DNA from: an uncultured Bacteroidales bacterium
GTDB taxonomy: Bacteria > Bacteroidota > Bacteroidia > Bacteroidales > Paludibacteraceae
DNA: 64,000 bases
Assembly: GCA_902778935.1 (NCBI GenBank)
Contig: CACYZT010000002.1
Span: 186,001-250,000, forward strand
Direction of reading: 5' to 3'
A program made the translations under genes and the position numbers. The first letter of the stretch is position 1; each line of letters begins with the position of its first letter. The notes under the pieces were generated by a model. It searched no databases. It had not been told where the DNA came from and saw nothing but the letters and a program-made list of their open reading frames with translations. Positions 1-8,125 of the stretch are shown piece by piece.

Positions 1-2
1 CG

Positions 3-749
3 GAAGGCACACATGCCGTGGCTTTCGTCACCATCACCGGTGCGGCGGAGGACAAAGTGCTTCTGTCCTATCTGCGGGCTAATGACAGTCTCTGGGTAGT
101 AGAGACCGATGCAATGAATGTTGAAATTGACTATAGCAGTTATGAAGTGATAGTGCTGGGTAGCAAGCCCTCATCCTCTGCGCCGGGATTCGCGCCACTC
201 AAAGGCTATGACAAACCGATGGTGCTACTCAAGCCATGGCTGCTCAAATCCGGCGTATGGAGTTGGGGCACAGCGGTAAACACTTCTGACCTGAGCGTCA
301 CGGTCACGCAGCCCGAACACCCGCTCTTTAAGGGACTGACTATTACTGATGGTCAACTGCCGCTTTTCTCCCAATGCAACACCAACGCGGTTACCGGCAT
401 TTCTGGTTGGAACAACACGTCCGGCTTTAATGAGTTAGGCAACACAGGCAAAGACACAACTGTCATCGCGGAATTCCCTGCCGGCACCGATTGCGATGGG
501 ACTATTCTGCCGCAAAAGCTTATCATGATAGGTGTGAGCGAGTACTCGACCGCCTATCTGACGAACGAAGGCAAACGGCTCATAGAGAATGCCATCTGCT
601 ATCTTCTGGGTATTGAGAACACGCACCCGCAGAGCATCGACCAAATCGTCAATCGTCAATCGTTAAATCGTAAATATATCTATAATGGCCAACTCTATAT
701 TCAAGCAGGCGAGCACATGTATGATGGCATGGGCCGCCTTATTCATTAG
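3..749 (+). CDS. Secreted protein, C-terminal part (5' end outside window)
   Basis: The frame is open from the first bases, so the N-terminus lies outside the window; about 248 residues are visible. Alternating hydrophobic strands (EVIVLG, KPMVLLKPW, KLIMIGV) suggest a ThuA-like or amidotransferase-like alpha/beta domain as found in large Bacteroidales surface proteins, but I cannot name the family. The last 22 residues (YNGQLYI...MYDGMGRL) match the short C-terminal tail of secreted Bacteroidales proteins, also seen on the CotH protein at 8126. A family B repeat encodes the linker (IVNRQSLNRK) between domain and tail. The 3' end overlaps the next gene by 65 bases. Confidence 0.6.
   Translation, partial: EGTHAVAFVTITGAAEDKVLLSYLRANDSLWVVETDAMNVEIDYSSYEVIVLGSKPSSSAPGFAPLKGYDKPMVLLKPWLLKSGVWSWGTAVNTSDLSVTVTQPEHPLFKGLTITDGQLPLFSQCNTNAVTGISGWNNTSGFNELGNTGKDTTVIAEFPAGTDCDGTILPQKLIMIGVSEYSTAYLTNEGKRLIENAICYLLGIENTHPQSIDQIVNRQSLNRKYIYNGQLYIQAGEHMYDGMGRLIH
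643..678 (+). repeat. Family B repeat inside a coding region
   Basis: Four to five degenerate copies of AATCGTCA/AATCGTAA lie in frame and encode IVNRQSLNRK between the domain and the tail of the partial secreted protein. The same words recur near 13.7, 23.2, 24.0, 35.8, 49.8 and 61.1 kb. Confidence 0.75.
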
Positions 750-2478
750 TCTGTCCTGCGCTGCCGAAGAGGCATTTTATCAGGACCTTCGATATACGCT
801 GGACGAGAACCATCTGACGGCGGAAGTGGCACCCAACCAACGCATTTCGGGCGAACTGTTTATTCCGGCAGAGATTACCGTCGGGCAGCGCACCTATACG
901 GTCACTTCCATCAGCGACAAAGCATTCAAAGGCAGCAAGAACCTAACCACCATCGTTCTTCCCAAGACCATCGAGCGAGTCTATCGTTCTGCTTTCGATG
1001 GCACAGGTATCATGCTCAATAAAGAGAACTGGAAGGACGGTTGTCTATGGATAGACTCTATTCTTATCGCTACAGACAAGACTATCAAACCGCGTTTCTT
1101 CGTTCCTGAAGGAACACGCCTCATCGCTGCCGGTGCCTTCCAAGGCAATAAAGCTATCCAGCGTGTGGAACTGCCTTCCTGTATCACACGTATTGACCAC
1201 GAGACTTTTCGCGATTGCAAGAATCTGCAGAAAATTGTTATTCCCGTTTCCGTCAGCTCTATCGGCGAAGACGCGTTTACAGGGAGTGGTATATGGCTAA
1301 ATGAGAAGAAATGGAAAAAAGGCGCATTGATTATTGACGATTGTTTGATTGCCACCAATAATAACTTGCCTGCCAAATATATCTTCAAGAACAAGATACC
1401 TATCCGCTTGATAGCCGAACGCGCGTTTGCCAACAATCCTCTGTTGAAGACAGTAGTCATTCCAGCTACCGTCACAGCCATTCCTACCGCAGCTTTCTAT
1501 CAATGCGAGAACTTGACGGACGTCACTATTCCAACTTCCGTACGGGAGGTAGGAAACTTCGCTTTCTATAACTGCGCCAAGCTCCGTTCCGCCACGTTAC
1601 CGCAGGACCTGGAGCGACTTGGAATGGGTGCGTTCTACGGATGCATCAATTTGAAAGAACAGGTTCTAGGCGACCGTATTGAAGTATTGGAGCAAGGTGC
1701 GTTTTATATGTGCCGCTCCATCAAACATCTGTCCTTTCCTGCCCGTTTACGCCGCATTGACAATGGGGTGTTTGCCGGTTGTTCGGCTTTGGAGGAAATC
1801 AAGTTGCCTGAGAGTCTGGAGTATATGGGAGAGATGGCTTTTGCCGGTTGCGCTATCATTCGCGACATCACCATTCCATCGCGTGTTAACTCGCTACCCA
1901 AACAGGCTTTTCAAGCGTGTACACGCCTCTACCGCGTTATTTTGCCCGAAGGGCTGTATGCCGTAGGAGATGAAGCTTTTGACGGATGTCTGGCACTAGA
2001 GAAAATCAATATTCCCAAGACTACGTTCCGTATCGGAGCTCACGCTTTCCGTAACTGTCAGCAGTTGGAGTCCATCGTCCTTACGCCGGATATCCACCGC
2101 ATAGAGGAAGGTGCTTTTATGGATTGCAAAATGCTATTAGAGCTCGAACTGCCACAATCGCTTCTCATTCTCAGTAAGAATGCCTTCGCTCATTGTATCA
2201 GTTTGCGTAAGATTACCTTCAATCCATCTCTGAAAGAAATAGGAGAGAGTGCTTTCGCTCAATGCCGCAGTCTGAAGGAACTGACTTTCAGCGATTCGTT
2301 GCAGGTCATCGGCGACTATGCGTTTATGGAATGCAAGAATCTCAAGAAACTGTCTTTCCCTGCGACCATCAAAAAGATTGGCGCAGGAGCTTTCCAAGAT
2401 TGCGAAAGTCTGCGCCAACCGCTTTTCCCGCCGGAGATAGAGCTCGGCAAGAATGCCTTCAAAGGGACACGCAAATAA
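685..2478 (+). CDS. BspA-like leucine-rich repeat secreted protein
   Basis: The 597-residue protein has an N-terminal signal sequence (hydrophobic MMAWAALFISLSCAA) and then about 20 LRR_5/BspA-type units of roughly 23 residues, recognisable by 'AF..C..L..I.LP..L..IG..AF'. Such proteins are exported and often act in adhesion; no enzyme motif is seen. I chose the start at 685 because it gives a basic residue before the hydrophobic stretch. Starts at 721 or 724 would reduce the 65-base overlap with the upstream gene. Two repeat units carry longer inserts (around residues 115-130 and 205-230). The function is inferred from the repeat type only. Confidence 0.85.
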   Translation: MANSIFKQASTCMMAWAALFISLSCAAEEAFYQDLRYTLDENHLTAEVAPNQRISGELFIPAEITVGQRTYTVTSISDKAFKGSKNLTTIVLPKTIERVYRSAFDGTGIMLNKENWKDGCLWIDSILIATDKTIKPRFFVPEGTRLIAAGAFQGNKAIQRVELPSCITRIDHETFRDCKNLQKIVIPVSVSSIGEDAFTGSGIWLNEKKWKKGALIIDDCLIATNNNLPAKYIFKNKIPIRLIAERAFANNPLLKTVVIPATVTAIPTAAFYQCENLTDVTIPTSVREVGNFAFYNCAKLRSATLPQDLERLGMGAFYGCINLKEQVLGDRIEVLEQGAFYMCRSIKHLSFPARLRRIDNGVFAGCSALEEIKLPESLEYMGEMAFAGCAIIRDITIPSRVNSLPKQAFQACTRLYRVILPEGLYAVGDEAFDGCLALEKINIPKTTFRIGAHAFRNCQQLESIVLTPDIHRIEEGAFMDCKMLLELELPQSLLILSKNAFAHCISLRKITFNPSLKEIGESAFAQCRSLKELTFSDSLQVIGDYAFMECKNLKKLSFPATIKKIGAGAFQDCESLRQPLFPPEIELGKNAFKGTRK

Positions 2479-2480
2479 GT

Positions 2481-3362
2481 CTATTTCTTCGGGTATTCGA
2501 TAAACGTATAGTTAATATTTTTACCCATTTCGGCAATCATATAGGATTGTCCCTTTTCTTTGTCCTTGGTGGCATTGAGAACCAAGTAGAGCACGTTTTT
2601 GAACATTACTCGCTGCATAGCGTGCTGGTGTCCACACCAGACCACTTCCACTCCGTACTGTCCTAACAGAGAAGTCAGTTCGTAGGTCTCTTCCAATGCC
2701 ATATTGGAGGTATGTCCTTGCGACTCGTCCAGTTTCCAGATATGCGTGTGTGTAAAGACGACGATGCGACGATAGCCTTCCTTGGATTTCTTGGCAAGCA
2801 AGTCCTTCAACCAATTCATTTGGTCTATTCCCAATGTTCCTTCCGCACTATCCAGACAGATGAACAGGTCCAGTTTCTTTGCTCCGTTATTGGTGTCAAA
2901 CCAATAGGCTGAAGTCTTGAAATACTGCCGATATTCAGACCACTGTCTGAAGTAAATATCATGATTTCCGGGTGTAGCAAAGAGCGTGTCGTAAATCGTC
3001 TGTCCGTCAAAATGCAGGATACTATCGGCACACGGCAAGTTCTTCTGCGCGTCAATCAGATCGCCTAAATGAAGTGCCAGTTTGGGCATAGGAGCCAAGA
3101 TGTACTGGTCCATGAAATAATCCAAATTCCGGTGCGCTTTACGGGTAATATGGCTGTCAGTACACACATAAACCGCATAGTCATCCGCGAGCATATCCAA
3201 GTGTATCTCCCCTACGCTGTCGTTGTACGCCATCGATTGCGCAAAACGCGTACCTACCACTTCGCCATTGGGAGAGAACATACCGGCAATATCCAAGGTG
3301 CTATCTTCACTCGCACAAGACGCCATCAGGACGGTTAGTGCTATAACATATATCTTTTTCAT
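2481..3362 (-). CDS. Calcineurin-like metallophosphoesterase lipoprotein
   Basis: The 293-residue protein starts with a lipoprotein signal (MKKIYVIALTVLMASC, lipobox MASC), so it is probably anchored in the envelope. The metal-binding motifs of the calcineurin-like superfamily are all present in order: CTDSH, GDLID, GNHD, HTH and GHQH. The substrate is unknown. It ends two bases from the stop of the convergent LRR gene and lies just downstream of a barrel gene on the same strand (5-base gap), so the two are probably co-transcribed. Confidence 0.88.
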   Translation of the reverse strand: MKKIYVIALTVLMASCASEDSTLDIAGMFSPNGEVVGTRFAQSMAYNDSVGEIHLDMLADDYAVYVCTDSHITRKAHRNLDYFMDQYILAPMPKLALHLGDLIDAQKNLPCADSILHFDGQTIYDTLFATPGNHDIYFRQWSEYRQYFKTSAYWFDTNNGAKKLDLFICLDSAEGTLGIDQMNWLKDLLAKKSKEGYRRIVVFTHTHIWKLDESQGHTSNMALEETYELTSLLGQYGVEVVWCGHQHAMQRVMFKNVLYLVLNATKDKEKGQSYMIAEMGKNINYTFIEYPKK

Positions 3363-3367
3363 AGTCC

Positions 3368-4111
3368 TTAAAATCTATAACTAAATCCTGCTCTACACGT
3401 TGCGCCGTAGAACGTAGCGTCCAAATGAAACATGCCTGTCGGTTTGCATTGTGCCCAGAAATTGAGTCTCCAATGGTCTGTCACATCATACCAAGCGCCG
3501 GCAGAGAAAAGCGGTTGCCACATTCGCTCTATCTGGTAGTCATCCACATTGCTGAACATGAACGAGAGATTCCAGAAGTTATTCTGCGGACGGACGAACA
3601 CTTCTATGCGGTAAAGGAGGTTAAACGGCTCCACCACATAGTTGCCTTGCTGGTGCCAAGTCAAATCATAGTCATCTATGACACGCGTGAACGAGCCAAG
3701 CGTGATAGACACATAATCCATTCGATAGCCCACGCCGATAGCCGCATTGATGTCTCCTATTCGGTTGCGCGCCACCACGCGGTAACGAAGGTCGGTCTCA
3801 ATGAACATCTCACCTATGGGCAGTTGGAATTTCGGTCTCAACTGCACGGTACCCGAATAGACATTGGCTGTAGATAACTGCAGTTTCGCCTCCATCTCAA
3901 AGTGCTGATTGATAGGCATCAAAGCCTGGATGTCAAAATTGCCGTGGTGGCCCCATGTGGTGTTATAGCTATATTCAGCCGCTCCACCGATGGAATAGCG
4001 GCGATCGCCAAATCCGGGGCGGGAACCATCCGGCGCACTTTCGCGGGCGCCGGCGTAGAGCCACAAGCCGCACAGGCATAGCATCAAAATTATAAATAAT
4101 CGCTTCACCAT
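3368..4111 (-). CDS. Outer-membrane beta-barrel-like protein
   Basis: The 247-residue protein has a signal peptide (VKRLFIILMLCLCGLWLYAGA) followed by alternating amphipathic strands and a C-terminal aromatic residue (GFSYRF), as in outer-membrane barrels. It is not assigned to a named family. It lies 10 bases downstream of mutS2 and directly upstream of the phosphoesterase on the same strand, suggesting one transcript. A role in the outer membrane is inferred from topology only. Confidence 0.6.
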   Translation of the reverse strand: MVKRLFIILMLCLCGLWLYAGARESAPDGSRPGFGDRRYSIGGAAEYSYNTTWGHHGNFDIQALMPINQHFEMEAKLQLSTANVYSGTVQLRPKFQLPIGEMFIETDLRYRVVARNRIGDINAAIGVGYRMDYVSITLGSFTRVIDDYDLTWHQQGNYVVEPFNLLYRIEVFVRPQNNFWNLSFMFSNVDDYQIERMWQPLFSAGAWYDVTDHWRLNFWAQCKPTGMFHLDATFYGATCRAGFSYRF

Positions 4112-4121
4112 ATCTTGTTTG

Positions 4122-6491
4122 TTATAGTTTCACTATGGTCAGACCGGCTCCTCCATGATTGACATCTCCGTCTCCGAACTCGAGTGCGACGAGTCCACGT
4201 TTACGGCGCTGGCGGTTGAGGTCGTTTAGATAATCGCGTGTCAACTGTTTGAGTGCGCCTGTTCCGGTGCCATGCAGAATAGTCACTTCGCCGGCGCCTA
4301 CCATCTGCGCATCGTCGAGATATGCTATCAGTGCTTCCGTCGCTTCGTCCACACGCATTCCCCGAAGGTCGAGTGTCCGCTCAAATTGCACCGTTCTACG
4401 GTGCACGACCGTTGCACTGACAGACCGCTTCGCTGACAGACCGTTAGCACTGACAGACCGCTCACTCTCGTTCGCTGAAAGATTTTTGAGAACCCGCAAA
4501 TCGCGGAAGTCACGAATGACTTTGGGTATAGCCGGTGCAGAGGGAGTGCTTGGAGTGTTGGCGGTTTTCTTGTTTTTGGGACGCGCAGGAGTGGCTACTT
4601 TCTCTTTCATCTGCTCCACTTTCTGCCTTGCAGCTTTCGTTTTCTCTTTCTCAGCCTTGGCTTCTTTGATTTCGCGGATGGTTCGTTCGATGGTGGCATT
4701 GGCTTCATGCAGCAGGTCTTCGGCTTGTTGCCGCGCTTGCTCGAGTATCTCTTTCTTCTGCGCTTTCACGCCCGCCATTCGTTCGTCATAATCGGCGATA
4801 CGCGCTTCCAGTTCTTTCTCTTTCTGGCGAATCGATTGTCTTTTTTTCTCCCAATACCGCTTGTCGCGGGCTATGTCCTGGAGCTGACGGTCGTAATCGA
4901 TATGCTCCTCGCCTACCAGGTCCGTCGCATAAGCGATGATTGGTTCGCCCAGTCCTGTCTGTCGGGCTATCTCGATGGCAAACGAACTGCCGGCTTGTCC
5001 TATTGACAGCTGGAAGAGCGGTCGCATCGCACCTCGGTCGTAGAGCATCGCTCCGTTGACCACTCCTTTGGTCTCTTCAGCAAAGTGCTTGAGGTTGGTG
5101 TAATGGGTTGTGATGACGCCGAACACATGCCGTTCCACCAGTTCGCGCAGGATAGCCTCGGCTATCGCGCCGCCGATGAGCGGTTCGGTACCTGTGCCCA
5201 TCTCATCGATGAGGATGAGGGTATGGTCATCTGCGTCACGCAGGAAAGCACGCATGTTGCGCAGGTGTGACGAATAGGTCGAAAGCTCATCCTGTATCGA
5301 CTGCTCGTCGCCTATGTCTATCATCAGCCGCGTGAACAGACCTGCCCTACTCTGCTCCGCCACGGGCACTAACAACCCGCATTGGAGCATGTATTGGAGA
5401 AGCGCCACGGTCTTGAGACAAACGGATTTACCGCCGGCATTGGGACCGCTGATGACGAGCATCCGGTTCTCAGATGCCTGCAGGCGAATGGACAGCGGCA
5501 CGACGGTCTTGCCTTGCGGCGTATAGTGCAACCAAAGCACGGGATGACGCGCGTCACACCAGTCCAACAACGGTTCGTTCAGCAGTTCCAGACGAATAGC
5601 ATGAAGCGTCTCGGCAAGTGACACTTTAGCACTTAGAAAATCCACTTCCGCCAAGAGCGACTGACTGCTCATGATAAGTTCAGTCTGCGGACGTAACTGG
5701 TCTGTGATAGCTTGCAGGATTCGTATCCGTTCACGCCGCTCGGCTCCTTCCAGTTCGCGGATATGATTGTTAGCATCGACCACCTGTTGCGGTTCTATAT
5801 AAACGGTTTTGCCGGTGGCTGACTCGTCATGCACGATGCCGCCTATTTTGCGTTTGAAAGCCGGCGAAACGGGTATCACGAGTCGTCCTTCACGGATAGT
5901 AGGAGCTGCATCTGCGTCCACGAAACCGTCCGTTTTGGCTTGGCGCAAGATAGACGCCAATGTCCGTCCGACGCTTCCCTGCAGGTTGGCTATCTCACGA
6001 CGGATACGCGCCAACTCCGGCGAGGCATGGTCTGCGAGTTTGCCGTAACGGTCGAGAATGGCATCTATCGCTTTGACGATAGTTGCCAGACCGCTAACGC
6101 TGTTAGACCGCTGCGCTGACAGATTTTTTAAGAGCGCATAGCGCTGGTCGTCGAGTGCGGCGAAGAAAGTCTCAAGTTCCGCAGCAAAAGAGAGGGATTT
6201 GCGGAGGTCGTCCAGTTCGGCTTCGTCCAGGAACAGACCTTCTATCCGGATACGCGCCACAGCTTCGCGGACATCAAAGATGTCACCTCTTGGAAACGTA
6301 AGCATGGGGTCTGCTTGGGCTTGACGCATCTGGTCGGTAAGCAGCAAGAGATGTTGCACGGTCTCAAAATCCGTTTCCATCTGCATGGAGTCCACCCGTT
6401 CACGGCCCAACGGCGAGGTGCAACGACGATTCAATTCCTCGCGTATAACCGTGAAGTCAATCTTCTGCTCTATGTTATTCGGATAAAACAA
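4122..6491 (-). CDS. mutS2: DNA mismatch repair-type ATPase/Smr nuclease MutS2
   Basis: MutS2 acts on branched DNA and, in some bacteria, on collided ribosomes. Visible in order: a MutS-type core, Walker A (GPNAGGKS, about residue 350), Walker B (LILIDEMGTG), a long basic coiled coil (about 535-630) and a C-terminal Smr domain (LDLRGMRVDEA, LHGTGTG). I place the start at TTG 6491 because 'FYPNNIEQKIDF' matches the usual MutS2 N-terminus; the in-frame TTG at 6536 would translate family F repeats. Two family A repeats lie in frame, in the clamp region (6087-6127) and in the linker before Smr (4388-4481). They encode LSAQRSNSVSG and RSVSANGLSAKRSVSA, which I do not expect in homologs. Confidence 0.92.
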   Translation of the reverse strand: MFYPNNIEQKIDFTVIREELNRRCTSPLGRERVDSMQMETDFETVQHLLLLTDQMRQAQADPMLTFPRGDIFDVREAVARIRIEGLFLDEAELDDLRKSLSFAAELETFFAALDDQRYALLKNLSAQRSNSVSGLATIVKAIDAILDRYGKLADHASPELARIRREIANLQGSVGRTLASILRQAKTDGFVDADAAPTIREGRLVIPVSPAFKRKIGGIVHDESATGKTVYIEPQQVVDANNHIRELEGAERRERIRILQAITDQLRPQTELIMSSQSLLAEVDFLSAKVSLAETLHAIRLELLNEPLLDWCDARHPVLWLHYTPQGKTVVPLSIRLQASENRMLVISGPNAGGKSVCLKTVALLQYMLQCGLLVPVAEQSRAGLFTRLMIDIGDEQSIQDELSTYSSHLRNMRAFLRDADDHTLILIDEMGTGTEPLIGGAIAEAILRELVERHVFGVITTHYTNLKHFAEETKGVVNGAMLYDRGAMRPLFQLSIGQAGSSFAIEIARQTGLGEPIIAYATDLVGEEHIDYDRQLQDIARDKRYWEKKRQSIRQKEKELEARIADYDERMAGVKAQKKEILEQARQQAEDLLHEANATIERTIREIKEAKAEKEKTKAARQKVEQMKEKVATPARPKNKKTANTPSTPSAPAIPKVIRDFRDLRVLKNLSANESERSVSANGLSAKRSVSATVVHRRTVQFERTLDLRGMRVDEATEALIAYLDDAQMVGAGEVTILHGTGTGALKQLTRDYLNDLNRQRRKRGLVALEFGDGDVNHGGAGLTIVKL
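4388..4481 (-). repeat. Family A repeat block in mutS2 linker
   Basis: CTGACAGACCG (reverse: CGGTCTGTCAG) occurs three times here with spacers of 5-14 bases, read in frame as RSVS units. The block begins with a perfect hairpin with a three-base loop, GCACCGT-TCT-ACGGTGC (4388-4404). Confidence 0.8.
6087..6127 (-). repeat. Family A repeat in mutS2 core
   Basis: CAGACCGCT...TTAGACCGCT...CTGACAG words in the coding sequence, read as LSAQRSNSVSG. This is the second family A insertion in the same gene. Confidence 0.7.
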
Positions 6492-6494
6492 ATA

Positions 6495-6530
6495 TATTGA
6501 GGATTTGAGGATTTGAAGATTTGAAGATTT
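6495..6530. repeat. Family F tandem words before mutS2
   Basis: Repeated GATTTGAGG/GATTTGAAG words fill the gap between the DUF721 gene and mutS2. The same words occur at 10852-10880 upstream of a barrel gene, so they are spacer rather than mutS2 coding sequence. Confidence 0.7.
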
Positions 6531-6804
6531 AACCAAGGATGCGACAGTCTCTGATGACTTGTGCGCCGACGGCTTCGTTGAGTTTGCGGACCAGTTCGAA
6601 GCGGTTCTCGAAGAGTTGTGTCTTGAGCGCAGCGGAGCTCACTTTGACATAAAGCATACCGTTTTTGACTTCCACGCTACGCGTGAGTTTGGCAACGGTC
6701 TCGCCCATCACACTTGGCCAGATCTCCTCCATCTGCACTTCGAGCACCTGCTGTTCCAAGCCGGTCTCACGCAGAAAACCCACTATGGCTTCCGTCAAAT
6801 CCAC
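6529..6804 (-). CDS. DUF721 (DciA-like) protein
   Basis: A 91-residue protein with the DUF721 pattern: an N-terminal helix (AIVGFLRETGLEQQVLE), then 'WPSVMGETVAKLTRSVEVKNGMLYV' split by the usual 'SSAALKTQLF' helix. The family is related to DciA, which helps load the replicative helicase; whether this short form does so is unknown. It starts with GTG immediately after the stop codon of the upstream glucosaminidase gene, so the two are translationally coupled. Confidence 0.8.
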   Translation of the reverse strand: MDLTEAIVGFLRETGLEQQVLEVQMEEIWPSVMGETVAKLTRSVEVKNGMLYVKVSSAALKTQLFENRFELVRKLNEAVGAQVIRDCRILG

Positions 6805-7827
6805 TTATTTCTCTTCCTTGACCTTGTTCAGATAGATCTGCTGACGAGTACGAAACGTACGCAGGTCCACAGGGAAGCCGTTCAGTTTCTGCACTTGCGC
6901 TATTTGGATACCTTCGCGCTGGCAAATCTCCCAGAGCGACTCGCCGGGATGCACCCAGAGCACGGTTTTCTCGGCAGGCACTTTTTTCTTCTTGGCACTC
7001 ATGAAAACGCGGTCGCCAACCGCGAGGTCTCGCCCCAAGGCATCATTCCATTCGCGCAGTTGACGCTCACGCACATTGAGTCGAAAAGCGATATTGGCGT
7101 AGGTATCGCCCTCGCGTGCATCGACATATTTGATGCCGTTACAGCGCTTGACAGGGTGCGTGAGAAGAAAGGTTTTCTTCTCTTCCCTTGCCGAAATAGG
7201 AGCCACATAGGGCGGTTCGGGCTCCTGCGTAAAAACCTTGATCGGTTCCGTTTGATGCACCACTTCGGCTTTGAGCGGTTTCTGCGGTTCGGGTTCTTTC
7301 TTTCCGAACAACTCCGGCGTAGCCGCCAAGGTATCCAGGCGGTAATCTTCGATAATCTTAATCAGTTTGGATGCATATCCGGGGTCGGTGGCATAGCCGC
7401 AAGCTTTGAGGCGGTGCGCCCATCCTTCGTAGTCCTCAACCGCTATCTCGAAACAGGTGGCATAACGCGGGCGCTTCAGAAAAAGCGAATGGTCTTTGAA
7501 CGACTCATAGGCGTCGGCATACTGACGGAAGCACTCGCCTCGGCTGTCGTCATCGTAGTAATAGACGCCACCGAACCAGTCGCTCGTACATTTGATTCCG
7601 AAATGGTTGCGTGCGTTAAGCGCCAGCTCACTCTGCCCGGCTGAGGACTCCAACAGCGCTTGCGCCATCGTGATAGCCGCCGGCACACCATAGTCCGTTT
7701 GCTGCTGAACGGCTGTTTCTTTCCATTGCTCGATATAATCGAGATACGTCTGATTCTGCTTCTGCGCCATGAGCGGCAAAGCCATTACCGCCAAGGCTAT
7801 GATAACACTCTTTTTCATCGTTTTCAC
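6805..7827 (-). CDS. Secreted glucosaminidase with two LysM domains
   Basis: The 340-residue protein has a signal peptide (MKKSVIIALAVMALPLMA; a second start three codons in is equally good). A glucosaminidase-type domain follows at about residues 30-170: 'GVPAAITMAQALLESSAGQSELA', with its catalytic-type Glu, then NHFGIKC. Two LysM modules follow, at about 225-275 and 290-335. It probably cleaves or remodels peptidoglycan. A standard promoter lies just upstream (7838-7868), and DUF721 and mutS2 follow on the same strand. Confidence 0.88.
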   Translation of the reverse strand: MKTMKKSVIIALAVMALPLMAQKQNQTYLDYIEQWKETAVQQQTDYGVPAAITMAQALLESSAGQSELALNARNHFGIKCTSDWFGGVYYYDDDSRGECFRQYADAYESFKDHSLFLKRPRYATCFEIAVEDYEGWAHRLKACGYATDPGYASKLIKIIEDYRLDTLAATPELFGKKEPEPQKPLKAEVVHQTEPIKVFTQEPEPPYVAPISAREEKKTFLLTHPVKRCNGIKYVDAREGDTYANIAFRLNVRERQLREWNDALGRDLAVGDRVFMSAKKKKVPAEKTVLWVHPGESLWEICQREGIQIAQVQKLNGFPVDLRTFRTRQQIYLNKVKEEK

Positions 7828-7837
7828 AATTTGCCTA

Positions 7838-7868
7838 CAAAATTACTACAAATTTTGCATATATGCAA
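7838..7868 (-). promoter_or_regulatory. Bacteroidetes-type promoter for the glucosaminidase operon
   Basis: On the minus strand: TTG, 20 bases, TAATTTTG. The -33 box sits inside the palindrome TTGCATATATGCAA. Confidence 0.75.
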
Positions 7869-8125
7869 GTTTTTGAGAGATTATTTATCCGAAGGACAAA
7901 AAATCTTTGTTTTTGGCACGATTTTTGCATGTATATTGTATGAAGTTTCTTTGTTCTGCCATTTTGGCAGATTAAGCCATACATCTCAGTCTGAGATTGG
8001 CTAAATATCCCGAAAATAACCAGCGAATAACCCGTGAATCACCCGACAATCACCCGTGAATCACCCGTGTTTGGATGTATAAAACGTTGACACTATTACC
8101 GGAAGTGGATATTAATAATCGTATA
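7869..8125. repeat. Intergenic region with tandem words
   Basis: No gene is seen. At 8017-8072 the word AATCACCCGTG/AATCACCCGAC repeats five times with variation. At 8109-8142 ATTAATAATCGTAT is present twice in tandem, abutting the 3' end of the CotH gene. A TTTGCAT-containing stretch at about 7920 has no good partner box. Confidence 0.6.

Noticed and set aside
6559-7644. A 361-codon open frame opposite the DUF721 and glucosaminidase genes
   Set aside because: It crosses two well-supported genes on the other strand and resembles no family.
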